Below the pieces are notes generated by a model that saw only the letters and a list, made by a program, of their open reading frames with translations, was not told where the DNA came from and ran no database searches. This document shows positions 46,124 through 54,226 of a stretch of DNA of 64,000 nucleotides, one piece after another. Positions within the stretch are counted from its first letter, which is position 1, and each line of letters opens with the position of its first letter. Source of the stretch: Afipia sp. P52-10 (lineage in GTDB: Bacteria > Pseudomonadota > Alphaproteobacteria > Rhizobiales > Xanthobacteraceae); the NCBI RefSeq assembly GCF_000516555.1, contig NZ_AZSJ01000003.1, positions 827,001 to 891,000 on the forward strand, given 5' to 3'. A program made the position numbers and the translations under genes.

Positions 46124-46426
46124 GGCGGCCGACGGAAAAGGACGCCAGGGAGGACGCCAAAGGAAACGGGCTCTCACCTCTGGTGTCACGCCCGGCCTGT
46201 GCCGCGCATCCATGGCTTTGAGCATCATGGAAAGAGAAAACGGCGGAGCCAGAGCCGAAAAAGGGAAATTCAACCGATCTTTCAAGCTGTTCGCGGCAAG
46301 ACGGGCGTCGCACGACGGCTGCGATCCGCGCTTGCGTCTCCAGCCCCCTTATGGCAAGGATCGCCCGCGTCCGGCGCACCCAGCCGCCGTTGATTCCCGC
46401 GATCGGTTTTTAGATTTTGCGGTTTC

Positions 46427-46501
46427 GCTGCTGTAGCTCAGTGGTAGAGCACTTCATTGGTAATGAAGAGGTCGACAGTTCAATCCTGTCCAGCAGCACC
46501 A
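46427..46501 (+). tRNA. tRNA-Thr (GGT)
   Basis: A full 75-base cloverleaf: acceptor GCTGCTG / CAGCAGC, D arm AGCTCAGTGGTAGAGC, anticodon stem CTTCA / TGAAG with loop TTGGTAA (anticodon GGT), T arm with AGTTCAATCCT, and an encoded CCA. Confidence 0.96.
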
Positions 46502-46583
46502 GCCTCGCATCGGTCGGCTGAATTGCCTCTTCCACGATGATCAATCGCGCACGGTCGGTCCCCAGGCTTCGTCATGGCGTGCC

Positions 46584-46790
46584 TCACGGCACCCAGCTCT
46601 CGATGGCGCGGCCGTCGGCATCGACGATCGTCCAGCCGACCGGATAGGCCCGCGGGCAGCCGAGCGCCAGCCGCAGCGTAGCCATCGTCCTGGCTTCACG
46701 GACCGACTGGAAGCGCCCGAAGGCCGGCGCGAACACCTCACGCCGGTTCGCCCGCAGTTCGAACAAGATCACCGTGTAGCTCTGTGTCAT
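46584..46790 (-). CDS. Small protein, unknown
   Basis: 68 residues (TQSYTVILFELRANRREVFAP ... GWTIVDADGRAIESWVP). A beta-alpha-beta pattern with a conserved-looking VDADG. It has a weak ribosome site; a start four codons earlier is possible. Confidence 0.5.
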   Translation of the reverse strand: MTQSYTVILFELRANRREVFAPAFGRFQSVREARTMATLRLALGCPRAYPVGWTIVDADGRAIESWVP

Positions 46791-46902
46791 GGTCCGTATC
46801 ATCGCCTGCGTCTCGGGGTGAATGTCGCTCAGGGCCGGCGGTTCGGACCGTGACCAACATCACCCTGCCGCCGCATCATGACGTTACGAATGCGGATGCC
46901 GG

Positions 46903-48000
46903 CTACACCTGCGGCAGCGATTTGCCCGCGAGCAGCTGCGCCAGTTCAACCTGGCGGCCGAGTCCTGTCTTCGACAGCACCGATTTCAATTGCGTGCGCA
47001 CCGTCTCGCGCGAGATGCCGTGCGCACCGGCGATCTCCTCCACCGTCGATCCCCCGCCAATCCCGCGCGCGACCCGCGCCTCGGCGGGCGACAGATCGAA
47101 CAGCCCCTGCAGCACCTCCGCACCCGGCACCTGCGCAGGAATCACCGGCGTCACGACCATGACAACGCGCCCCTGCGAGAAGATATCGTTGGCAAGCCCG
47201 CGCACCGGGACGAGATGAACGATCATCGGCGGCTGCTGCTCGGTGGCGGCGACGGGAATCGACGTCACCTCGCTCGTCAAGGCATCGCCCTCGATTGCCG
47301 CGAACGCCCGGGCCAGCAAGGCATCCGCAGGTTTCGAGACCAGCCGGGCGCGATCACGCCCGTCCTGCAGCACATGCGGCACCAGCGCCTGCATCTGCGC
47401 GTTGGCCGTCAGCAACGCGCCACCGCGCCGGACCACGGCCGCGGGCAACCCGATCGCCCCGATCGTCTCCACCGCCGCCTTGGCGCGCTCCATGTGCAGA
47501 CGCGCGGACATCAAGGCCGCACGCGCCAGGTGCGGGCGCAACGCATCCAGCCGCGGCACGACCTCGTTCTCAATCGGGCCGCGCACATAATCACGCTCGA
47601 TGCTGACGACGAGAAAATCGCCGCTCGGCACCGGAATCGTCGTACCGACGCCCCAGCCGAGGCCGCGCGGGCGGAAGAACTCCTTGATCTGCGGGTCCTC
47701 CTGCACCGCCTCGCACGAGGGGAATATATCCACGTCGCGCAGGAAGCCGGCGTGCTGCCTGGCCAGGAAGTGCTGCAAGCGCTTGTTCTTCAGGTGCCAC
47801 TCGCCCTGCTCGTAGGCGGCCATGTCCTCATACACATCCGGCGACGAAATCCAGCGCTGGCCGGCGGGATTGGCGGTCAGCAGGATCGCGCCACGCGCGC
47901 CGCTGATCTCGCCGATCTCGTGCAGCGCCGAGGGCCAGACCTCCGGTATCACCGCGGCCTCGTAAATGCGGCCGATGATTTCCTCAAATCCACCGGTCAA
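46903..48000 (-). CDS. LuxR-type HTH transcription regulator
   Basis: About 365 residues if a TTG behind GGGGA is used; the frame continues upstream, but that part is arginine-rich and unlike the family. The N-terminal 230 residues form a PAS/GAF-like sensor (IIGRIYEAAVIPEVWPSALHEIG start). The C-terminus is a LuxR HTH: LFDLSPAEARVARGIGGGSTVEEIAGAHGISRETVRTQLKSVLSKTGLGRQVELAQLLAG. It diverges from a Bug solute-binding protein gene and may control it. Confidence 0.82.
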   Translation of the reverse strand: MTGGFEEIIGRIYEAAVIPEVWPSALHEIGEISGARGAILLTANPAGQRWISSPDVYEDMAAYEQGEWHLKNKRLQHFLARQHAGFLRDVDIFPSCEAVQEDPQIKEFFRPRGLGWGVGTTIPVPSGDFLVVSIERDYVRGPIENEVVPRLDALRPHLARAALMSARLHMERAKAAVETIGAIGLPAAVVRRGGALLTANAQMQALVPHVLQDGRDRARLVSKPADALLARAFAAIEGDALTSEVTSIPVAATEQQPPMIVHLVPVRGLANDIFSQGRVVMVVTPVIPAQVPGAEVLQGLFDLSPAEARVARGIGGGSTVEEIAGAHGISRETVRTQLKSVLSKTGLGRQVELAQLLAGKSLPQV

Positions 48001-48272
48001 GACGCCATCCCCTTTCCGATCCCCGAGGGAGTTTAGCGTACCAACGGCCAAAGAACAGGTTCCATCGCGCCCTGGAGATGCGGATGCCAGCCCGCCCGGC
48101 GACCGGGCTCGCCGGCCTCTTGCGCTGCCGAATTGGCCGACATTCTCGGGCCGGTTTCCCGCCGGTTCCCGCGACGGCGCGCCGCTGGCCACCCCCGGCG
48201 AAAGCCATTAGGTTGCGCCGCAATCAAAACCAAGAAACACGCCACCTTCCGAACAACAGGGACCTTTGACCC

Positions 48273-49259
48273 ATGCGTTTCGAGTTTGATCGCCGCGGCT
48301 TCCTCGCCAGCGTCGCCGCGGCGGCAGCAGGCGGCTTCGCCGCGCCGGCCTTCGCCCAGGACTATCCGAACAAGTTCATCAAGGTTGTCGTGCCGTTCGC
48401 GGCCGGCGGCACCACCGACATCGTCGCGCGCATCGTCTCATCGAAGCTGCCGCAGTTCATCGGCCAGCCGGTGGTGATCGAGAACAAGGGCGGCGGCGGC
48501 GGTCTGGTCGGCGCCGCGGAAACCGCGCGCGCAACGCCGGACGGCTACTCGCTCGGCATCGCCGCGGTCTCGACCATCGCCACCGCGCCCGCGATCCAGC
48601 CGCAAACGCCGTACGACCCGATCAACGACTTCACCCCGATCATCAACCTCGCGGCGACGCCAAACGTGCTGTCGGTGCATCCATCGTTCCCCGCGAAGGA
48701 CTATGCGGGCTTCCTCGCCGAGATCAAGGCGAACCCCGGCAAGTACAGCTTCGCAAGCTCGGGCGTCGGTTCGATCCTGCATCTGCTGGGCGAGTTGTTC
48801 ATGTCGGCGACCGACACCAAGATCCTGCATGTGCCCTATCGCGGCTCAGGCCCGGCGCTGAACGACGCGATCGCCGGCCACGTCGGCATCATCATCGACA
48901 ACCTGCCGTCGTCGCTACCGTTCATCCAGGACAACAAGCTGATCCCGATCGCGGTGGCCGCGCCGCAGCGCGTCGCGACACTGCCGAACGTGCCGACCTT
49001 CGCCGAAGTCGGCGTGCCGGTCGTCAACCGTGTCGCCTTCTACGGTATCGTCGGCCCGAAGGGCCTGCCGGCTGCGATCGTGCAGAAGGTGCATGACGCG
49101 GCGAAGAAGACGCTGGACGATCCGGATATCCGCAAGCGGCTCGAGGAGACCGGCTCGATCGTCGTCGGCAACACGCCGGCGGAGTTCGCCGAGCAGATCA
49201 AGACCGAGTACGAGACCTATCGCAAGGTCGTGGTCGAGCGGAATCTGAAGCCCGAATAG
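48273..49259 (+). CDS. Bug-type (TctC family) solute-binding protein
   Basis: 328 residues with a Tat-like leader (DRRGFLASVAAAAAGGFAAPAFA). YPNKFIKVVVPFAAGGTTDIVARIVSSKL, VVIENKGGGGGLVGAAETARATPDGYS and FASSGVGSILHLLGELFM mark the family. It stands alone, divergent from a LuxR-type regulator. No TctAB genes are near. Confidence 0.88.
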   Translation: MRFEFDRRGFLASVAAAAAGGFAAPAFAQDYPNKFIKVVVPFAAGGTTDIVARIVSSKLPQFIGQPVVIENKGGGGGLVGAAETARATPDGYSLGIAAVSTIATAPAIQPQTPYDPINDFTPIINLAATPNVLSVHPSFPAKDYAGFLAEIKANPGKYSFASSGVGSILHLLGELFMSATDTKILHVPYRGSGPALNDAIAGHVGIIIDNLPSSLPFIQDNKLIPIAVAAPQRVATLPNVPTFAEVGVPVVNRVAFYGIVGPKGLPAAIVQKVHDAAKKTLDDPDIRKRLEETGSIVVGNTPAEFAEQIKTEYETYRKVVVERNLKPE

Positions 49260-49425
49260 TCCCCGCCTGGGCGGCCATACAAGAGCGGGCGCGGCCGGAC
49301 GGTCGCGCCCGCTCTCATATCCGGCGCCGCACAGAGGTCGCCGGGACGCGCGCACCGCTTTCAGATTTCGTAAACCAAACCCGCTAGCCTCGCCGGACGA
49401 GACTTGCCGAATCAGGGAGCAGGCG

Positions 49426-49821
49426 ATGCAGCGATTCGCATCTTCATGGAAGTCGCGGCCGATCGCGTTGAGGCTGACAGCATTGATGCCTGTATTGATG
49501 CCAGCGGTATTGACGCTGGCGGTGCTGACGCTGGCGGTGCTGACCGTCGCAGGCCTTGCGACCGCCTCGGCGGCGGACATGCCCGCCCACACTCGCCTTG
49601 GCGCGATCTTCGCCGAACCCGCGCCGCATATGGTGCGCCGCCACGCCGAGATCGAGACCGAATACGTGCCCGGCGTGTTCGCGCCGGAGATCGACGTGCG
49701 GCCGCTGGTCAACGGCTACTATGGCAAGCCAAACGCCTACTTCTACCGGCCGTATTACTCCTCCACCACCGACGCCTATACCCGCCTGCCCTACGCCTGC
49801 GGCTTCTACGGCTACTGCTGA
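49426..49821 (+). CDS. Secreted Tyr-rich small protein
   Basis: 131 residues. The signal peptide contains a duplicated segment (VLTLAVLTLAVLTVAGL, from a 15-base DNA repeat). The mature part is Tyr- and Pro-rich near the end (YYGKPNAYFYRPYYSSTTDAYTRLPYACGFYGYC), with two cysteines spaced CGFYGYC. It could be a small surface or envelope protein; no family is known to me. Confidence 0.65.
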   Translation: MQRFASSWKSRPIALRLTALMPVLMPAVLTLAVLTLAVLTVAGLATASAADMPAHTRLGAIFAEPAPHMVRRHAEIETEYVPGVFAPEIDVRPLVNGYYGKPNAYFYRPYYSSTTDAYTRLPYACGFYGYC

Positions 49822-49968
49822 GACACGCAGGCAGCTCGCAAGGCGACCATCCAAGCAACGCTCTCGGAACTTTCCCGCCGCAGCGCGGGCGGGCATGACT
49901 GACGTGCGCGCAGGCGCGCGCCAGCATGAACGACAACAAGAGCCGCGCAGGCGGACCGGAGGACCCCG

Positions 49969-50940
49969 ATGAAACTGCTGACCACAGCCTTTGCGGCGAT
50001 CGCCGCCATCATCACGGCCGGCGCAGCGCTGGCCGACGACTATCCCAATCGCCCGATCACCTGGGTCGTGCCGTTCTCGCCGGGCGGCATCACCGATTCC
50101 GGCGCCCGCACGGTCGCCAAGGTGCTGGGCGAAAGGCTCGGCCAGCCGGTGGTGATCGAGAACAAGCCCGGCGCAGGCGGCATCGTCGGCGCCGAATACG
50201 TCGCCAACGCGAAGCCCGACGGCTACACCTTCCTCTATGCCTCGAACGGTGCCGTCGTCACCTATCCGTTCCTCTACAAGAAGCTGACCTTCGACCCGAA
50301 GACCGCTTTCATTCCCGTGCACGGCATGTCGAGTTCGCCGATGCTGGTGGTGGTGCGCGCCGACGCGCCCTACAAGACATTCGACGAGATGGTCGCCTAC
50401 GCGAAGAAGAATCCGGAGAAGATCAACTACTTCACCGTCGGCCAGGGATCGGCGCAGCATCTGCTCGGCGAATTGATCCAGAAGGAAGCGGGCATCAAGC
50501 TCACGCAGATCCCCTACAAGGGCAGCGCGCCCGCCCTCACCGACCTGCTCGCCGGCACCATCGACATGATGCTCGACTATCAGAGCGTGATGGCGCCGCA
50601 CATCGAGGCAGGCAAGCTGCGCGCGCTCGGCGTCTCCTCCGACAAGCGCCTTGCCGGCATGCCCGAGGTGAAGACGCTGGCCGAGCAAGGCTACCCCGGC
50701 GCCGTGTTCACCGCATGGTCGACCATCGTGCTGCCCGCGGGCACGCCGCAGCCGATCGTCGACAAGCTTGCCGACGCCTTCGCCAAGACGTTCGCCGATC
50801 CGGAGATGATCAAGTACTTCGCCGATCGCGGCTCCAACATGATGCCGGGCCTGGCGAAGGAGAAGCTCGCCGCGTTCTTCGAGGACGAGCGGGTGAAGAC
50901 GAAAGCGATCATCGAGCGCGCCGGCATCCAGCCGGAATGA
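49969..50940 (+). CDS. Bug-type (TctC family) solute-binding protein
   Basis: 323 residues with a Sec signal peptide (LLTTAFAAIAAIITAGAALA). YPNRPITWVVPFSPGGITDSGARTVAKVLGERL, VVIENKPGAGGIVGAEYVANAKPDGYT and GQGSAQHLLGELIQKEAG are diagnostic. It is the fourth Bug protein of the window and again has no membrane partners. Confidence 0.88.
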   Translation: MKLLTTAFAAIAAIITAGAALADDYPNRPITWVVPFSPGGITDSGARTVAKVLGERLGQPVVIENKPGAGGIVGAEYVANAKPDGYTFLYASNGAVVTYPFLYKKLTFDPKTAFIPVHGMSSSPMLVVVRADAPYKTFDEMVAYAKKNPEKINYFTVGQGSAQHLLGELIQKEAGIKLTQIPYKGSAPALTDLLAGTIDMMLDYQSVMAPHIEAGKLRALGVSSDKRLAGMPEVKTLAEQGYPGAVFTAWSTIVLPAGTPQPIVDKLADAFAKTFADPEMIKYFADRGSNMMPGLAKEKLAAFFEDERVKTKAIIERAGIQPE

Positions 50941-50960
50941 CCGGCGAGCGCCGCGTACGC

Positions 50961-51248
50961 CTACGCGTCTCGCCGCACCGCTTGCAGGGCGCGCGCACGG
51001 CCGGCTTCCGTCAGCCGCCACTCGTGGGTGATCGGGCCGCAGCGCTCGCGATCCCGGCCATGCGCCGCCAGCACCTCGTCGGAAATTGTCACCGGCACGG
51101 CGGCGATCAGGCCCTGCTGAAACAGCTCAGCGCATTCGGCGGGCGAACAGGCGAATTCCGCAAAGCCCCACTGGTCGTCGTTCCATCCGGGCGCCGCCGC
51201 GAACACGCGGTTGCTCAGCAACGCCCGCAACAAATCGATTCCGGCCAT
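50961..51248 (-). CDS. Small protein, unknown
   Basis: 95 residues (GIDLLRALLSNRVFAAAPGWN ... THEWRLTEAGRARALQAVRRD). The end looks like a winged-helix C-terminus (EWRLTEAGRARA), but no HTH is visible. It converges on the Bug gene with 20 bases between. Confidence 0.55.
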   Translation of the reverse strand: MAGIDLLRALLSNRVFAAAPGWNDDQWGFAEFACSPAECAELFQQGLIAAVPVTISDEVLAAHGRDRERCGPITHEWRLTEAGRARALQAVRRDA

Positions 51249-51370
51249 TCACACCTCTTCGCGCACCTCTTTCGCCGCCGCGCAGCCGATCCGGCAAAAC
51301 ATGTCGGCCTCGATGGAGCGAGAACCGGACGCTCCACAGGCGACGCGGACCGCTTTGCTTAGAAAACGCT

Positions 51371-51470
51371 CTAAAGCGCAACGAGATTTGGACGAATCGT
51401 CCTCGCGCTTTAGTTCATTGTCTAAGCATGATCGTTTCGGAAAATCGCTTCACATGTTTCCGGATCATGC
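51371..51470. repeat. Two different palindromic repeats side by side
   Basis: First, 51371-51413: arms CTAAAGCGC / GCGCTTTAG around a GATT...AATC core. Second, 51426-51470: arms GCATGATC / GATCATGC, a one-sided GTTT bulge and a CGGAAA / TTTCCG inner stem, the same architecture as the CCGAAAA palindromes at 37.9, 40.8 and 52.1 kb. The other 320 bases of this interval (51249-51667) hold no gene I can support. Confidence 0.7.
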
Positions 51471-51667
51471 TTTAGCAAAGCCGCCCGCGATGGCAAAACG
51501 ATGATGGCCAGAAGGGGATGGCCAGGAGACCAAGAGCAAACGATGAAGGCGGCGCGCGCCGTGGCGACCAAGCACGGATGCCCGCACCTGTTTCGCACCA
51601 CGCGCTGCCGCCTGCATCAGGCGCGCCATGCGCTCTCAGACACGATCATGCGATGCCGCAGCGAGAC

Positions 51668-51907
51668 TCATGCCGCCTTCCACTGCGCCTTCGCGTCGTT
51701 GGCGGCCTTGTTGAGATGCACCTTCTGATCGACGTGATCGACCCAGTTCAGCGGAATGAAGTGATGCTTGCCATCGGCCGCATCATGCTTGGTCAGCTTG
51801 ATCTGGTCCTGACCTTCCATGTGATCGACGGTGCCGATCTTCATGCCGTCGGAGGCGATGACGTCCATATGTTCCTTGATCTGGGAGGGTTGCACCGCTT
51901 GCGCCAT
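51668..51907 (-). CDS. DUF2171 protein
   Basis: 79 residues behind AAAGGAG. IKEHMDVIASDGMKIGTVDHMEG and KHHFIPLNWVDHVDQKVHLNKAANDAKAQW are the DUF2171 pattern (PRC-barrel-like, with a D-G-x2-IG-x-VD strand). Such proteins are common in soil Proteobacteria, and their role is unknown. Confidence 0.85.
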   Translation of the reverse strand: MAQAVQPSQIKEHMDVIASDGMKIGTVDHMEGQDQIKLTKHDAADGKHHFIPLNWVDHVDQKVHLNKAANDAKAQWKAA

Positions 51908-52079
51908 GACTTGCTCCTTTCGTGGTGGACATGCTTGCAACACAACGCGAGGAACCGCGCGCAGTTCGTCATGCCACGAAAATACCCCGCCGGAACCCGC
52001 TGTGCGCACGGCGATGTGAGGTGCCAGAGCGCCGGACGGTCTCGCCACATCGGACTGGCGCTCCCGTCCTTGTTTTTGC

Positions 52080-52123
52080 GCATCGGCTTGTCCGAAAACC
52101 GCACACGCTTTTCGGGCCGATGC
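52080..52123. repeat. CCGAAAA/TTTTCGG palindrome behind an MFS gene
   Basis: Outer arms GCATCGGC / GCCGATGC, a one-sided TTGT bulge and an inner stem CCGAAAA / TTTTCGG around CCGCACACGC. It ends one base short of the stop codon of the minus-strand MFS gene, exactly as the array near murA does. Confidence 0.85.
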
Positions 52124-52124
52124 G

Positions 52125-53357
52125 CTACCCCATCGCCACGGCGGACTGCGACGGCGGACGCCACAGCGCGAAGGCGATCTGCACGATGCCGGCGGTGAGC
52201 CCGAGCGACACGCCGATCTGCCAGGCGAGCGTGTAGGAGCCGAGCGCATCGTACAGCACGCCGCCGCCGAACGCGCCGAGGCAGCTGCCGAGCTGGTGGC
52301 TGACGAAGGCGATGCCCTGGATCATCGGCTGCCAGCGCAGGCCGAACATCTCCGCCACGGCGCCTGCCGTCAGCGGGCTGACGCCGAGCCAGAGGAAGCC
52401 CATGATCGAGGCGAAGATCAGCGTGGTGGTCGGCGTCGGCGGCGCGATGAAGTAGAACGTCAGCACGATCGAGCGGCTGATGTAGATGATGCCGAGCAGC
52501 GCCAGCTTGTTCCAGCGCTGGCCCGCCCAGCCGAAGAAGAAGCTGCCGAGAATGTTGAAGCCGCCGATCGCGCCGAGCGCCTGCGCGCTGAGCATCGGGT
52601 CCATGCCGCACAGCGCGAGATAGGACGGCAGATGCGTCGTCAGGAACACGAGCTGCATGCCGCAGACGAAATAGGCGCAGGCCATCACCACGAACGGCGC
52701 ATGGGTCGCGGCGGCGCGCAGCGCCTGGCCGACACTGGTGCCGCCGATCTCATGCGCGGAGGTGGCGGGCAGCGGGATCGCATCGACCTTGCTGGCGAAC
52801 CACGCCGCGGGCAGCATGCCGAGCGCGAGGATGGCGAAGCCGATGACACCGGTGCGCCAGCCGAACCCTTCGGCCAGCGCCTGCCCGAGCGGCGCCGCCA
52901 GCAGCGAACCGAGCGAGCCGACCGCGGTGACGCCACCGAGCACCAGGCTGCGCACATGCGCGGGCACCGCGCGCGAGGCGACCGAGTTGGCGAGCGCGGA
53001 CGCGGTGCATGACATCGAGATGCCGAGGCAGACACCGGCGCCGATCAGCACCAGCAGGAACCCTTGCGCGCTCGCGAGCAGCGCAAGGCCGACCACGTAG
53101 AGCGCGGCGCCGCCGAGCAGCAGCGGCCGGAAGCCGTATTTGACCACGAGCGCGCCCGCGACCGCCTGCAGCACGCCCCAGGCAAGGTTCTGCACGGCGA
53201 TGGCGAAGGTGAAATCCGACATCGAGATCGCCAGATCACGGGTGAGCTGCGGGGCGAACAGGCCAAGGCTCTGCCGCAGGCCGAGGCTCAGCGATAGCAT
53301 CAAGGCCGCCCCGAGCAGGATCGGCCACACCGGCCGCAGCGCGCGCAAATCTGCCAT
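52125..53357 (-). CDS. MFS transporter
   Basis: A 410-residue protein with about 12 membrane helices. LMLSLSLGLRQSLGLFAPQLTRDLAISMSDF at the start and LGGVTAVGSLGSLLAAPLGQALAEGFGWRTGVIGF in the middle place it in the oxalate/monocarboxylate-like group of MFS carriers. ATG at 53357 is used; ATG at 53381 is possible. It diverges from a TetR regulator, which suggests an efflux or uptake pump induced by its substrate. Confidence 0.85.
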   Translation of the reverse strand: MADLRALRPVWPILLGAALMLSLSLGLRQSLGLFAPQLTRDLAISMSDFTFAIAVQNLAWGVLQAVAGALVVKYGFRPLLLGGAALYVVGLALLASAQGFLLVLIGAGVCLGISMSCTASALANSVASRAVPAHVRSLVLGGVTAVGSLGSLLAAPLGQALAEGFGWRTGVIGFAILALGMLPAAWFASKVDAIPLPATSAHEIGGTSVGQALRAAATHAPFVVMACAYFVCGMQLVFLTTHLPSYLALCGMDPMLSAQALGAIGGFNILGSFFFGWAGQRWNKLALLGIIYISRSIVLTFYFIAPPTPTTTLIFASIMGFLWLGVSPLTAGAVAEMFGLRWQPMIQGIAFVSHQLGSCLGAFGGGVLYDALGSYTLAWQIGVSLGLTAGIVQIAFALWRPPSQSAVAMG

Positions 53358-53442
53358 CCACCCAATCCTCGAAAGCATCATCAGCCCGCGCGAGGCAGGC
53401 TATTCCCCATGCAGCAGCGCGTTTGGAAAAACGTTCGCTTGA

Positions 53443-53515
53443 TTACACCGATCTGTGCAAATACATTTCCGATCCGGGCTCGCCCTGTCAAGCGAATTAC
53501 ACAGGTCTGTTTACA
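53443..53515. promoter_or_regulatory. Two operator-like repeats between MFS and TetR genes
   Basis: The 19-base sequences at 53443-53461 and 53497-53515 share TTACAC, TCTGT and a final A-x-A (consensus TTACACMGRTCTGTKYAMA), 54 bases apart. Each contains an imperfect dyad (ACAG/CTGT or AC...GT). The second reaches the start codon of the TetR gene. They are likely sites for that regulator, controlling both divergent genes. Confidence 0.5.
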
Positions 53516-54147
53516 TGACAGCCATCGCAAAACGCAGTTCGCAGAAACCGGCGATGCAGGAGCGCATCCTGCAGACCGCCGAGGCGCTGTTTTATGGCGA
53601 GGGCATCCGCGCCACCGGCGTCGATACCATCGCTGCCAAGGCCGGCATCTCCAAGCGCACGCTCTATAACCACTTCCCTTCGAAGGACGCGCTGATCGCC
53701 GCCTATCTCAAGCGCGGTTTCTACGAGCCGCGATCCTCCGACCTGCCGCCGCTGCAACAGATCCTCCGCTCGTTCGACCGGCTGGAAGCGAACTTCGCCA
53801 ACAAAGATTTCCGCGGCTGCCGCTTCGTCAACGCCGTCGCCGAGATCGGCGACGCGGATTGCGCCGCGCGCGCGATCGCCATCGAATTCAAGGAAGGGCG
53901 CCGGCTGTGGTTTCGCGACCGCCTCACAGCCCTCGGCGTTGCCGACGCCGACGGGCTGGCGATGCAGCTTGCGATCCTGGTGGACGGCGCGATCGCCGGA
54001 GCGATGGTACGCGGCGACCCGTCGGTGGCGCGGCAGGCCGCGCAAGCGGCGCGCGTGCTGATCGCCGGCGCAGGCGTCGACCTTGCGGGCGCGGCAGGCC
54101 CCGACGACACGCCGGCGCCGAACGCTCCGCTGCACTGCAAGCGCTGA
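53515..54147 (+). CDS. TetR-family transcription regulator
   Basis: A 210-residue repressor. The N-terminal HTH is AMQERILQTAEALFYGEGIRATGVDTIAAKAGISKRTLYNHFPSKDALI. The C-terminal ligand domain carries NKDFRGCRFVNAVAEIGD and ILVDGAIAGAMVRGD, as in the TetR_C group near YcdC/AcrR-like proteins. The divergent MFS gene is its likely target. It has no good ribosome site; the start codon lies within a putative operator. Confidence 0.88.
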   Translation: MTAIAKRSSQKPAMQERILQTAEALFYGEGIRATGVDTIAAKAGISKRTLYNHFPSKDALIAAYLKRGFYEPRSSDLPPLQQILRSFDRLEANFANKDFRGCRFVNAVAEIGDADCAARAIAIEFKEGRRLWFRDRLTALGVADADGLAMQLAILVDGAIAGAMVRGDPSVARQAAQAARVLIAGAGVDLAGAAGPDDTPAPNAPLHCKR

Positions 54148-54226
54148 CGGCCCTTGCGCGAACGCGCATTTGGCGCTTCCATTTGACGACGATCCGCAAA
54201 GGACGTTGGCAAAAGGGGGTTGGATC

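Noticed and set aside
46124-46426. Small frames between the NTF2-like gene and tRNA-Thr
   Set aside because: Composition on both strands looks random; nothing but the tRNA is supported.
49444-51021. A 525-residue minus-strand frame
   Set aside because: It lies antisense to a clear Bug gene and a secreted-protein gene, and its composition is that of a shadow frame.
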